DNA of 54,512 nucleotides from an uncultured Pseudomonadota bacterium. GTDB lineage: Bacteria; Myxococcota_A; UBA796; SXON01. Both the position numbers and the translations under genes were made by a program. The stretch lies in contig CAIQVJ010000015.1 in NCBI GenBank assembly GCA_903875225.1, positions 1-54,512 on the forward strand, read 5' to 3'. Shown one piece after another: positions 42,876 to 51,679 of the stretch. Positions within the stretch are counted from its first letter, which is position 1, and every line of letters begins with the position of its first letter. Under the pieces are notes generated by a model. That model was not told the origin of the DNA and searched no databases. It was given only the letters and a program-made list of their open reading frames with translations.

Positions 42876-43507
42876 TCCAGCTGATCGACGAGCGAGGTGA
42901 ACGCGTGCTCGTGCGGGGCGAACGCCAGCACTTCTGCGTTCGCGAGGTCGAACCACCACGCGTGCAGGGTGATGCGGCCTTCGGCGAGACGGTCGGCCAC
43001 CGCAGGGTACGAGCGCAGATGGTCGATCTGCTGGAGCACGTGGGCCTGGGAGAGACGGTCGATCTCGGGGCGTCCCGTGGCGAGCCCGGGCTCGGCCAAG
43101 AGCCGCGCGCGGGAGGGGGCGAGCTCCTCCAGCCACCGATCGAGCGCCGGTGCGTCCTCAGGGCGGTCGTGGTCGAGCACCGCGCGCATCGCCCCACAGC
43201 TGGAGTGGCCGCATATGACGATGTCCCGTACCCCCAGCGACAGCGTGGCGAACTCCACGGCCGCACCAGCGGACCCTTCGGCGCCCGAGGCGGCGTGGAA
43301 AGGGGGGACGATGTTCCCCACGTTGCGGAGCACGAGCAGGTCACCCGGGTCGGTGGATGCGAAGAGGTTCGGTACGACGCGGCTGTCCGAGCAGGCGATG
43401 AACAGGCAGTCCGGGGACTGCCCCAACGCGAGGTGCGCGAAGCGCTCGCGGTAGGCGGGGCGGACACGGTCATGGAAGTCGCGGATGCCGGCGAGGAGCT
43501 TTTTCAC
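42872..43507 (-). CDS. Beta-class carbonic anhydrase
   Basis: The 211-residue enzyme interconverts CO2 and bicarbonate with a zinc ion. Ligands and catalytic pair are all present: C39, D41 and R43 in ACSDSRV, H101 and C104 in CGHSSCGA. RNVGNIVPP is also typical. It is cytoplasmic (no signal). It stands alone on the minus strand, convergent with the kelch-like gene and divergent from the next lipoprotein gene, so it is likely transcribed from its own promoter in 43508-43584. Confidence 0.95.
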   Translation of the reverse strand: MKKLLAGIRDFHDRVRPAYRERFAHLALGQSPDCLFIACSDSRVVPNLFASTDPGDLLVLRNVGNIVPPFHAASGAEGSAGAAVEFATLSLGVRDIVICGHSSCGAMRAVLDHDRPEDAPALDRWLEELAPSRARLLAEPGLATGRPEIDRLSQAHVLQQIDHLRSYPAVADRLAEGRITLHAWWFDLANAEVLAFAPHEHAFTSLVDQLD

Positions 43508-43584
43508 CCGGAGGCGCTATCTCGTGAACAAAGCCGTGACAGCAGGACCTTCCAAGACAGCGCCGCGCGCGGTAGGTCTGTGGG

Positions 43585-44544
43585 GTGTTCCTCTCCCTCT
43601 TCTTCACGCTCGGCGCCAGCCTCTACGGGTGCCAGGAGCCCTTCGCGGAGGACCGGCACGATCTCGCCGCATTCCGCATCGCAGCGGTCTCTGCCGAGAC
43701 CGATGGCGACGGCGTCAGCACCCTCACCGCGGCGGTGTGGTCCGGCCTCGGGCCCTGGCACGATACGATGCCGACCCTCGATTGGTCGAGCGCGGGCGAA
43801 AGGGCGACGGGGGAGGGCGCCGTGCTCTCCATCGATTTCCCCGGCTCCGTCGACCTGACGGCGTCGAGCGCCGACGCCACCGAGACCGCTCGGCTCGACC
43901 TCGACCACGCGGTGGTCCCCCCGGTGATCGCCGGGTTCACCCGCCAGGCCGTGGACCTCGACATCTCCAGGCTCGCCGACCCGGTGGACGATCGCGCCGC
44001 CGTCACCCCCACAGACGACGTACCCATCGCGGTCGGGAGCGCCGTCCGGCTCACCCTCGACGTACCTGACGACATCGTGGTGCACTGGATGGCGACCGGG
44101 GGTCAGTTCTCCGAGTTGGACACGCACACCACCGACTGGTTCGCCGGGACCGCCGTCCTCAAGGACAACGCCGTGGACAGCACGGCGAGCATCGATCCGG
44201 GGATCTACACCCTCCTGGCCCTGGCGTTCGACTCGGCGGGGGCGAACAGCTGGTTCTGGCTCGACGTGGCGGTCGAGACCGACGGCCCGATGCTGTACAC
44301 GGCCGGTCGCATCTTTCCGGTCGAGGCCGAGCCCGGCGGGGGCCCCTGGACCGCCGACATCGCGGAGTCCGCGGACCCGGCGGGGGTCGCGCTCGAGAAC
44401 CTGCGCGCAGCCTCGGACAGCCAGGTCGCGCTCTGTGGGAACGACGCGGATGCGCCGTTCGACTTTGGCCACGTCGCGGAGGGTTGGTGTGCGCGGTCGG
44501 ACGTGATCGGCCAGTCGGTTCGGCTGGACGGGGAGGTCCGATGA
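43585..44544 (+). CDS. Predicted lipoprotein coupled to a TonB-dependent receptor
   Basis: The 319-residue protein has a lipoprotein signal MFLSLFFTLGASLYGC (GTG start), then a region rich in Asp, Thr and Val that looks like two or three beta-sandwich units, and two C-terminal cysteines in ALCGND and GWCARSD. I do not recognise the family. Its stop overlaps the receptor gene start (ATGA), so a surface-lipoprotein partner, as in SusCD-like or other receptor pairs, is a fair guess, but there is no SusD similarity visible. Confidence 0.67.
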   Translation: MFLSLFFTLGASLYGCQEPFAEDRHDLAAFRIAAVSAETDGDGVSTLTAAVWSGLGPWHDTMPTLDWSSAGERATGEGAVLSIDFPGSVDLTASSADATETARLDLDHAVVPPVIAGFTRQAVDLDISRLADPVDDRAAVTPTDDVPIAVGSAVRLTLDVPDDIVVHWMATGGQFSELDTHTTDWFAGTAVLKDNAVDSTASIDPGIYTLLALAFDSAGANSWFWLDVAVETDGPMLYTAGRIFPVEAEPGGGPWTADIAESADPAGVALENLRAASDSQVALCGNDADAPFDFGHVAEGWCARSDVIGQSVRLDGEVR

Positions 44545-46739
44545 TGCTGCTGTTGCTCGCTGCGAGCGCCTTTGCGGACGACGTGCCGCTGGTCGCGCCA
44601 CCCCCGGCTGTCCCGACGATCGAGGGTCGGGTGACGGAGCAGGGCAGGGGTGTGCCCGTGCAGGCGACCCTGGTGCTGCCGGATGGCACTGCCGTCGAGA
44701 CCGGCGCGGATGGCCGGTTCCAGGTCCAACAGCAGCCGGGCGTGCTGATCACGGTGGCGGCGCCCGGGTTCGTGACGGTGTCGCTCCCGGTGCCGCAATC
44801 CGGACCCCTCCGCGTGTACCTGCGGCGCGGAGCGGGTGAGGGCGAGATCGTCATCGAGGCGCGCCGGGATGACCCCGTGGTCGCGGAGGTGCGGCTCGAC
44901 CGCGAGCGCGTGGCCCAGACGCCCGGCACCTACGACGACGCGATGCGCATCGTGCAGTCCCTCGCGGGCGTGGCCCAGACGGCCGAGTACTCGCCGCGTT
45001 CGGGAGACATCGCGGTGCGCGGCTCCTTCCCGGGAGACAACAAGTATTACCTCGACGGGATCGAGCTCCCCTACCTGTTCCACTACAACAACTATGCGTC
45101 GGTGCTGCCCACGAGTACGGTCGACTCGCTCACGCTGTACCCGTCGACCTTCGCCGCCCGGTTCGGGGACTCCACGGGCGCCGTGATCGACGCCGACAGT
45201 GTGTGGGAGAGTCCCGATCGCCTGCGCGGTACGGTGAACCTCTCGCTGATCATGGCGGCCGGCGGGATCGAGGTCCCGCTGCGACGCGCCACGGCGGATC
45301 ACGGGTCCTGGACGCTGCGCGCCAACGCGCGCCGGAGCTACCTGGACATCGTGAGCAGCTCCAGCCTGCAGTACACCAGCTTTCCGGTGTTCTCGGACTG
45401 GTTTGCCCGGGCCGAGCATGTCGACAAGCACGGTCGGCACTGGTCGGTGGGCGGCTTCGGAGCGGGCGACGCCTACGTTCGCTACGCGGGCGAGCCCACG
45501 CTGCTCGACCCCTCCGAGCAGGCCGCCAACCCCGAGTTTGCCTACGATCGCCAGTTCCAGGTCGCGGCGCTGCAGCACGCGGGGGCCCGGGAGTCGGACA
45601 CAGTCCAGGGGAGCCTCTCGTTCACGCGGTACCAGGTGTCAGGCGCGCTCTCTGGCGCCAGCGGCGTGCAGCGGGACCTCTCGGTGGCCTGGCGCGAGGA
45701 CGGTCAGGTGAAGGTCCAGGACCACCTGTGGCTGGGGCTCGGCGGGGAGGTCGTCCTCGCGGATGACCACATCGACGTGGAGACCGCCGCCGCGTGGCCG
45801 GAGGTCGAGCGGGAGTCGGAGCTGCTCGCACGCGGTGTGAGCGATCGGGAGGACCTCTACCGGGTCAAGGGTGCCTTGTACGTCGAGCCCCGCTGGGAAC
45901 CCGGGATCCTCCGGGTGCAGCCCGGCGTTCGCGTGGCGGCGGACTCGCTCTCGTCCACCGTCGTGGCAGACCCACGGCTCGCGCTGCGGGTCCATCCCGC
46001 CGAGGACACCTTCTTTCGAGGGGCGGCGGGGGTGTATTCCCAGTTCCCGACTGCCGTTCAGCTCTCCTCCGTGCTCGGCGACCCCGGGTTTGCGCCCACG
46101 CGGAGCATGCAGGTGGCCGGAGGGGCGGATCAGGCGATCGCCAAGCGCTGGGAGCTCTCGCTCGACGGCTGGGTGAAGTGGGGCCACGACGTGATCGTGA
46201 GTGATGTCGGCATCGCGCCGGTGGGGGGGCACGACACGCGTGCGTTCGGCGGGTCGTTCAGCACCCGTTACCGGCTCCGCGATCGGTTCTTCGCATGGGC
46301 CTCCTTCGACGTCTCCACCGCCACCGTGGACGAGGACGGCGCGTGGGTCCCCACCGACTACGATCAGCCCTTCGCCGTCAACCTGGTCGCAAGCTGGACC
46401 TTCCGGCCCACCTGGAACGTGGGTCTGCGCTATCGGGTCGCGGCCGGGTTGCCCTACACCCCGATCGAGGACGGCCGCTACCTCGCAGCGTCCGACAGTT
46501 ACGAGCCGGTCTACGGCGCCACGAACAGCCAGCGCCTGCCGCCGTACCAGAAGATCGACCTGCATTTCGAGAAGCGGTTCGACTTCCACGCGTTCAACCT
46601 CACGCCCTACCTGGAGGCCTGGTACGTGCCGCAGCCCGGGAACGTGATGTACCTCGCGTGGAGCTACGACTACGATCAGGTCGAGGATGTCCACGGGCCC
46701 GGGTTCATCCCGTTGGTGGGCATACGCGGAGAGCTGTAG
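44541..46739 (+). CDS. TonB-dependent outer membrane receptor
   Basis: The 732-residue protein has a signal (MMLLLLAASAFA), a carboxypeptidase-D-like regulatory beta-sandwich (about 28-95), a plug domain (about 105-220, including AVRGSFPGDNKYYLDGIELP), and a 22-strand barrel. The final strand region FIPLVGIRGEL does not end in the usual aromatic residue. Substrate is unknown; the family imports iron complexes, B12, sugars and peptides with TonB energy. A good ribosome site, GGGGAGG, lies four to five bases before the ATG, and the overlap with the lipoprotein stop couples the two. Confidence 0.88.
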   Translation: MMLLLLAASAFADDVPLVAPPPAVPTIEGRVTEQGRGVPVQATLVLPDGTAVETGADGRFQVQQQPGVLITVAAPGFVTVSLPVPQSGPLRVYLRRGAGEGEIVIEARRDDPVVAEVRLDRERVAQTPGTYDDAMRIVQSLAGVAQTAEYSPRSGDIAVRGSFPGDNKYYLDGIELPYLFHYNNYASVLPTSTVDSLTLYPSTFAARFGDSTGAVIDADSVWESPDRLRGTVNLSLIMAAGGIEVPLRRATADHGSWTLRANARRSYLDIVSSSSLQYTSFPVFSDWFARAEHVDKHGRHWSVGGFGAGDAYVRYAGEPTLLDPSEQAANPEFAYDRQFQVAALQHAGARESDTVQGSLSFTRYQVSGALSGASGVQRDLSVAWREDGQVKVQDHLWLGLGGEVVLADDHIDVETAAAWPEVERESELLARGVSDREDLYRVKGALYVEPRWEPGILRVQPGVRVAADSLSSTVVADPRLALRVHPAEDTFFRGAAGVYSQFPTAVQLSSVLGDPGFAPTRSMQVAGGADQAIAKRWELSLDGWVKWGHDVIVSDVGIAPVGGHDTRAFGGSFSTRYRLRDRFFAWASFDVSTATVDEDGAWVPTDYDQPFAVNLVASWTFRPTWNVGLRYRVAAGLPYTPIEDGRYLAASDSYEPVYGATNSQRLPPYQKIDLHFEKRFDFHAFNLTPYLEAWYVPQPGNVMYLAWSYDYDQVEDVHGPGFIPLVGIRGEL

Positions 46740-46799
46740 CCGCCGCAGGGCGCGCTCCGGCGCGGTCGACCGGGATAGATTCATGGGCAGGAGGTCTGC

Positions 46800-48329
46800 G
46801 TGCCCACCTGGTCCCTACGCCTCCCGTTCGGGGTCGGCCGGAAGCCCCTCTGGGCGCCAGAGCGGATGGCGTGGACGCGCGTGGACTGGATCGGCCTCGG
46901 CCTGGTCACCATGGGGGTGTGGACGCTCTGGTGCTCGCTCGCGTCGAAGGCGCAGGACCGCATCCAGACGCTCAAGACCGTGGAGGGCTACGCGATCGCC
47001 GTCTACGATCAGCTGGTCTGGAACTTCGCGTTCAACGGTGTGTGGCGGCAGACCATCCACTTCGGCTACGACGACACGTGGAACTGGTCCGGGCATTTTG
47101 CCTTGTGGATCTTTCCCATTGCCTGGCTGTACCGTGCCTTCCCGGGCCCCACGACCCTGGTCTGGGCCCAGACCGCGGCGGTCGCCTGCGGCGGCATCCC
47201 GATGTATTTCCTCGCCCGGCGCGCGTTCGGTGCCCGGCCGGCAGGGCTCCTCGCGGCGCTTGCCTACCTGTGCTGGCCGGCGCTCTGGGCCGTGGCGCTC
47301 GCCGACTACCAGGACCTCGTGCTCGGGGTACCGTTCCTGATCGCCGCCTATGCGATGAGTCAATCCGGGCGGGCGGTTCCAGCAGCCATCTTTGCCCTGC
47401 TCACGTGTGCCGCGCGCGAGGAGTGGCTGTTCGTCACGCCCTTCGTGGCGCTCGCGGCCCCGGGCGGGTTCCGGGAGAAATCCCGCCAGGGCGCGGTCCT
47501 CGGGCTTGCGCTGGTGCCCTACCTCGCGTTCCTGGTGTCCATGCGGGTGGCCGCCACTGCCCATTCCCAGCATGACACGCCGCTCCTGCAGCAGCTCCAC
47601 CAGTTCACGCGCTGGCCGCCGCCGTTCACGCGCACCTACGTGGACGTGCGGTGGTTCTACGCGCACTTCCTCGAGCCGTTCGGCTGGCTCGCGGTGTTCA
47701 ACCCGATGACCGCGGTGCCGACTGCCTTGTCATGGTTCACGCATGCGTGCTCGCCCCCCCAGGGCGGGGTGGAGACCCGCTGGCTCGGGCACGTCCACCA
47801 CATGGCGCCGATCTGCGCGATGCTCGCCGTCGGCGCGACGTTGGGCGCAGCACGCGTGTGGCGGTGGACCAGGGGGCTCTGGGGCCCCGCGCCGTTCCTG
47901 CCGGCGCCGCGCGGGCTGGCGTTTGCCCGCCGCATGGCGGGTGTTGCGGTGGCGATGGGGGTGGTGGGTTGCGTAGCCTGGGCTGCTGCGGACACGGCCC
48001 GGGTGATGCCCTGGCTCCGCCTGGGGCTGCATGTGACCCCCTACGGCAACGCGGCGCGCGCCCCGGAGTGGGGATTGCTCGAGCAGCATGTTCCGCCCTA
48101 CGCGACGATCGCCACCGACACGGACGCCGCCCTGATGGTGTCCTCGCGGCAGACCTCGTACACCTACGACGAGAGCCTGCAGGAGAAGAGCCGGAACCGG
48201 AACCTCGCCGCGGTGCAGTTCGTGCTGGTGAGGAAGACCGACACCGCCTGGGTCGCTCGCATCCAGCACTGGAACGGGGCGCAGAAGCTCGGGGAGACCA
48301 CGACCTACGAGCTCTACAGGCTCAATTGA
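46800..48329 (+). CDS. DUF2079-type polytopic membrane protein
   Basis: The 509-residue product has about ten membrane helices and matches the DUF2079 layout: an early loop with AIAVYDQLVWNFAFNG, FGYDDTWNWSGHFA with acidic residues, and REEWLFVTPF later. DUF2079 members are distantly related to GT-C transferases, with no established reaction. CAGGAGG lies eight bases before the GTG start. Its stop overlaps the next gene's TTG (TTGA), which encodes a GT9-like protein, so both may act in surface glycan synthesis. Confidence 0.77.
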   Translation: MPTWSLRLPFGVGRKPLWAPERMAWTRVDWIGLGLVTMGVWTLWCSLASKAQDRIQTLKTVEGYAIAVYDQLVWNFAFNGVWRQTIHFGYDDTWNWSGHFALWIFPIAWLYRAFPGPTTLVWAQTAAVACGGIPMYFLARRAFGARPAGLLAALAYLCWPALWAVALADYQDLVLGVPFLIAAYAMSQSGRAVPAAIFALLTCAAREEWLFVTPFVALAAPGGFREKSRQGAVLGLALVPYLAFLVSMRVAATAHSQHDTPLLQQLHQFTRWPPPFTRTYVDVRWFYAHFLEPFGWLAVFNPMTAVPTALSWFTHACSPPQGGVETRWLGHVHHMAPICAMLAVGATLGAARVWRWTRGLWGPAPFLPAPRGLAFARRMAGVAVAMGVVGCVAWAAADTARVMPWLRLGLHVTPYGNAARAPEWGLLEQHVPPYATIATDTDAALMVSSRQTSYTYDESLQEKSRNRNLAAVQFVLVRKTDTAWVARIQHWNGAQKLGETTTYELYRLN

Positions 48330-49099
48330 TCCTGTACGTGCGCACCGGCGCGCTCGGGGACTTCTGCATCACGCTCCCTGTGCTGGAGGCCCTGTTCGCC
48401 ACCGGGGAGCGCGTGGACGTGATGTGCCAGCCTCGGTTCGAGGTGCTGGTCCGGGAGGTCGGGACGCCGGGCCGGGTATGGGATGCGGGTGGGGTCGAGT
48501 CGTTGTGGCTGTTTGGCGGGGGAGGTGAACATCGCGGCGGCGATGTGCCGCACCGGTACTCGGTGGGCGTGGGGTTTTCAGCGGCGCACGCTGCGGCGTT
48601 GCGGGCGTGCGGCATCCCGGACGTGCGCGCCGTGGAGGCCCGACCCGCCCTCGGCGTGAGCGCAGTGGACCACTTCCGGAGCGTGTGGCCGCGGGTGGCG
48701 CGCCGGGGCCCCCGTGCGCCCGCCGCGGGCCCGGTGGTGATCGCTCCGGGTGCGAGCGCCGAGCGCAGGTGCTGGCCGATGGAGCGGTGGAGGGCGGTGG
48801 CCGACGGGTTGGCGACGGCCGGACGGGAGGTGCGGTGGATCGGGGGCCCGCTCGAACCCTGGGCGACGGACAGGCCTGATCTGGCGGGGCTGCGCGCACT
48901 GGCACGGGCCTGCGGCGCGTGGTTGGGGGCCGACAGTGGGCCGGCGCACCTCGCAGCGTGGGCCGGGGCGCCCGTCGGTATCGTGGCGCGACCCGAGAGC
49001 AACGCCTGGGCACCCGAGGGGGCTCGGGTGTTCGGGTGGGAGGCGGAGCCGGCCGGGGTCGTGGAGTGGGCAATTGCCGCTGGCACGCCTTCGCCGTGA
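48326..49099 (+). CDS. GT9-like (heptosyltransferase-like) glycosyltransferase, short
   Basis: The 257-residue product resembles ADP-heptose:LPS heptosyltransferases. It begins LILYVRTGALGDFCITLP like the family N-terminus, and its second half has IAPGASAERRCWPMERW and GADSGPAHLAAWAGAP, the donor-binding motifs. At 257 residues it is shorter than the usual 320-350, with the loss mainly in the N-terminal acceptor domain. The TTG start overlaps the DUF2079 stop; no other start is near, as the domain begins at once. It may transfer sugar onto an LPS core or other glycan. Confidence 0.78.
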   Translation: MILYVRTGALGDFCITLPVLEALFATGERVDVMCQPRFEVLVREVGTPGRVWDAGGVESLWLFGGGGEHRGGDVPHRYSVGVGFSAAHAAALRACGIPDVRAVEARPALGVSAVDHFRSVWPRVARRGPRAPAAGPVVIAPGASAERRCWPMERWRAVADGLATAGREVRWIGGPLEPWATDRPDLAGLRALARACGAWLGADSGPAHLAAWAGAPVGIVARPESNAWAPEGARVFGWEAEPAGVVEWAIAAGTPSP

Positions 49100-49200
49100 A
49101 GAGGCGATCCGGAGCCGGCGCGGGCCGTGTTTCGGCGAAAAACGACGTAGTCGCCCCTGGCGGGATGAAATGTTACGTAGCCGCCACACTGGAGATCTTG

Positions 49201-49560
49201 ATGATGCTGTTTCTCATGGCCACTGCACTGTTCGGATGCACCTCTGCCGAGGGGACCTGGGCCGGAACCTGCGAGGGGAGCGGCTACACCGTCGACTCCA
49301 CGCTGGACATCACGGACGACAAGGGAGGCGACCTCACCGGCACGTTCTCTGTCACCAACTCGGGCATGACCCTCACGGGCGACGCCACGGGCACGCGTGA
49401 TCACACCACCATCGACCTCGACATCGACGTGACCAACTCCGGGTACACGATCCCCACGACGTTCTCGGGCGAGATGACCGGGAACGACCTCGCTGGCGAC
49501 TGGGTCATCGCGTACGGCGGCTCCAGCCAGTCCTACGCCTGCACCTTCGCCCGCGAGTAG
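49201..49560 (+). CDS. Small predicted lipoprotein
   Basis: The 119-residue product has a short signal, MMLFLMATALFGC, with lipobox LFGC, then a single beta-rich domain with a cysteine pair (TCEGSG and YACTF) that may bridge the ends. The pattern of GTWAGTC followed by LTGTFS, GDATGT and FSGEMTG suggests a lipocalin-like barrel. GGAG six bases before ATG 49201 decides the start over an ATG at 49165. Function unknown; transcribed alone. Confidence 0.65.
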   Translation: MMLFLMATALFGCTSAEGTWAGTCEGSGYTVDSTLDITDDKGGDLTGTFSVTNSGMTLTGDATGTRDHTTIDLDIDVTNSGYTIPTTFSGEMTGNDLAGDWVIAYGGSSQSYACTFARE

Positions 49561-49704
49561 TCGCGCAGGTTCGGGCCTGATCCAGCGCCACCGGTCGCGC
49601 CGGGATTCCCTCCCTGGCGTGGCAGGTGTTGCGTCTGGCTGACCGGTGCGTTCCCGGCGCAGCGGTCGGCGGAGCCGTGCGCTTGGAAACGGACCCTCGG
49701 CCCC

Positions 49705-51534
49705 CTATTGGGCGGTGACGCGGTGCGGGTGGGTGGCAGCGCCGTCCGTGAGCGTGCCGGCCGGCGTGGCGGCCTTGATGAAGTATTCGACGCCGTCGGT
49801 GAGCGCCGGGTCCCGGATGGTGATCGCGTAGCGGGTGCCGGAGGCGACCATCACCTTGTCGTTGTACTGTCCGCCGGTGAGTGGTCGGTAGTACACGCGG
49901 ATCGCCCAGTCGGTCCCGCCCACGGCAGTGAGCGTGAGCGGTCCGCCGGGCGGCATCGACGCCGGGGGGGTGTGCTGTAGCGTCGTCGCCGCGACCCGCA
50001 CCTCGGCGTCGGGGTTGGGCGTCGGGGCCGGGGCGGGCGCCGGATCGGGGGTGGTCGGCTTTTGCGAAGGCGTGCGCACGGCGTCGGATCCGGCGTCGGC
50101 AGGCTTCCCTGCGGGGGGCGTCCCGACCGGCAGCTTGCCTGTCGCCGCTTTGTCGGTCGGAGGCTTGTCGGTCGCGATGTCGTCCGGTGCGCCGTTGTCC
50201 GGCGTCCCCGGTGTGGGCCCGACGGTCGGCACCGCGGGGGGCTGGGCCGGCGCCGTTCCGGGCTGCGTGGCCGTGGCATCCGGCCCGGGGACCGCGTCGG
50301 GCGCGGCGGTCGACTCGACGGTGTCGCCGCGATGCCAGACCATGGCGATCACGCCCATCGTCCCGACAGCGGCGAACGCCAGCACCCCCGCGATCCCAAG
50401 GCCCAGCCACGCGCCGGGGCGGGCCGGCCTGGGTGGGCCCCCCGCGTTGCTGGTCGATACGGGAGGCCGACTGGCGGGCAGGCTGCGCTCGGCCCTGGCC
50501 TCGGGGTCCAGGCTGTCGGACGGGCGGCCCGCGGGCGGAGGCACTGCGGTGGCTTCGGGATCGGCGGGGGGCCTGGGCCGCCGGAGCTGCAGGGAGGGAT
50601 CGGGACCCAGGTCCGGCACCATCGTGCCGACCCGGGTCGTCTCCTGCTGGTCGTCCGTGGGGTCGATCGTGCCGGAGTCCGCGGGCGGAGCGAGCGTGCG
50701 CGTGAGCACCAGCGGGGGCACGAACTCCGGGTCGGGCGTCAGCGTGGTGAGCACCTCACGGAGCGCGTCGGCCAGCGCCAACGCGGTGGGGTACCGCTCC
50801 TCGCGCCGGTACCGGGTCGCCTTCCGGACCACGTGGGCGAGCGTGTCGGGGATGTCGGCGAACGCCCCCTCCTCCGCGTACAGCTCAGGCGGTGTGTCCG
50901 CCTTCATCACCGCCCACAACGTGGCTCCGATGCTGAACACGTCGGCGCGGGCATCCACCGACTTCGCGTTGCTGCGCTGCTCCGGCGCCATGAACCCCCA
51001 GGTGCCCATCACCGCCCCGGTGCGGGTGAGGCCGTCGTTCGCATCGCTGTGCACCTGCGCGATGCCGAAGTCGGTGATGCGGATGTCGCCGCTGCGCGTG
51101 AGCAGGATGTTGTGGGGCTTTATGTCGCGGTGGATGACGCCCGCGAGGTGGGCGACGTGCAGGCTCTCCGCGATCTGCAGGGCGACCTGCGTGGCGAGCT
51201 GGGGTGGGAGCGGGCCGGCCGCGTTCACCCGGTCCACGAGCGAGCCGCCCTCGACCAATTCCATCACGATGTAGACTCGACCTTCGTCCTCTCCCATGTC
51301 GAACACGCGGACGACGCGGCTCTCCTCGAGCGTGGCCATCGTCTGGGCCTCGGCGAGGAACCGCTTTCGCAGGCTCTCCCGCTGGGCGAGCGCCGGCGCG
51401 AGGATCTTGATCGCGCGAAAGCGCTGAAGGCGCCTGTCGAACGCTCGGTATACCGTGGCCATGCCGCCCACGCCAAGGACTTCGAGCAGCTGAAAGCGGC
51501 CTGCGGCCAGCGATTCCGTCAGCGGGGTCGTCAT
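49705..51534 (-). CDS. Transmembrane Ser/Thr protein kinase
   Basis: The 609-residue protein has a complete Hanks-type kinase domain at about 13-265: glycine loop GVGGMATVY, K43, E62, HRDIKPHN with catalytic D137, DFGIA with D155, and APEQ. A Pro/Asp-rich segment follows, one transmembrane helix at about 376-399, a long Pro/Ala/Thr-rich linker to about 510, and a terminal beta-sandwich (510-609), possibly fibronectin-like. The C-terminal domain would be outside the inner membrane and could sense an external ligand. ATG 51534 starts just before the kinase; ATG 51552 is possible. Confidence 0.88.
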   Translation of the reverse strand: MTTPLTESLAAGRFQLLEVLGVGGMATVYRAFDRRLQRFRAIKILAPALAQRESLRKRFLAEAQTMATLEESRVVRVFDMGEDEGRVYIVMELVEGGSLVDRVNAAGPLPPQLATQVALQIAESLHVAHLAGVIHRDIKPHNILLTRSGDIRITDFGIAQVHSDANDGLTRTGAVMGTWGFMAPEQRSNAKSVDARADVFSIGATLWAVMKADTPPELYAEEGAFADIPDTLAHVVRKATRYRREERYPTALALADALREVLTTLTPDPEFVPPLVLTRTLAPPADSGTIDPTDDQQETTRVGTMVPDLGPDPSLQLRRPRPPADPEATAVPPPAGRPSDSLDPEARAERSLPASRPPVSTSNAGGPPRPARPGAWLGLGIAGVLAFAAVGTMGVIAMVWHRGDTVESTAAPDAVPGPDATATQPGTAPAQPPAVPTVGPTPGTPDNGAPDDIATDKPPTDKAATGKLPVGTPPAGKPADAGSDAVRTPSQKPTTPDPAPAPAPTPNPDAEVRVAATTLQHTPPASMPPGGPLTLTAVGGTDWAIRVYYRPLTGGQYNDKVMVASGTRYAITIRDPALTDGVEYFIKAATPAGTLTDGAATHPHRVTAQ

Positions 51535-51679
51535 CGCGGAGGAGCGTAGCATGGGGGGCGCTGCGAGTCGCACGGTGGCCGGCCTGGAGCGTGAAGTCTG
51601 AGGGGCGTCTCGCGGGGCTCGCAGAGAAGTTAGGGGAGCCCGGCTTGAGTCTGCCCGAAAAACGTCGGCTGGAGGTTCC

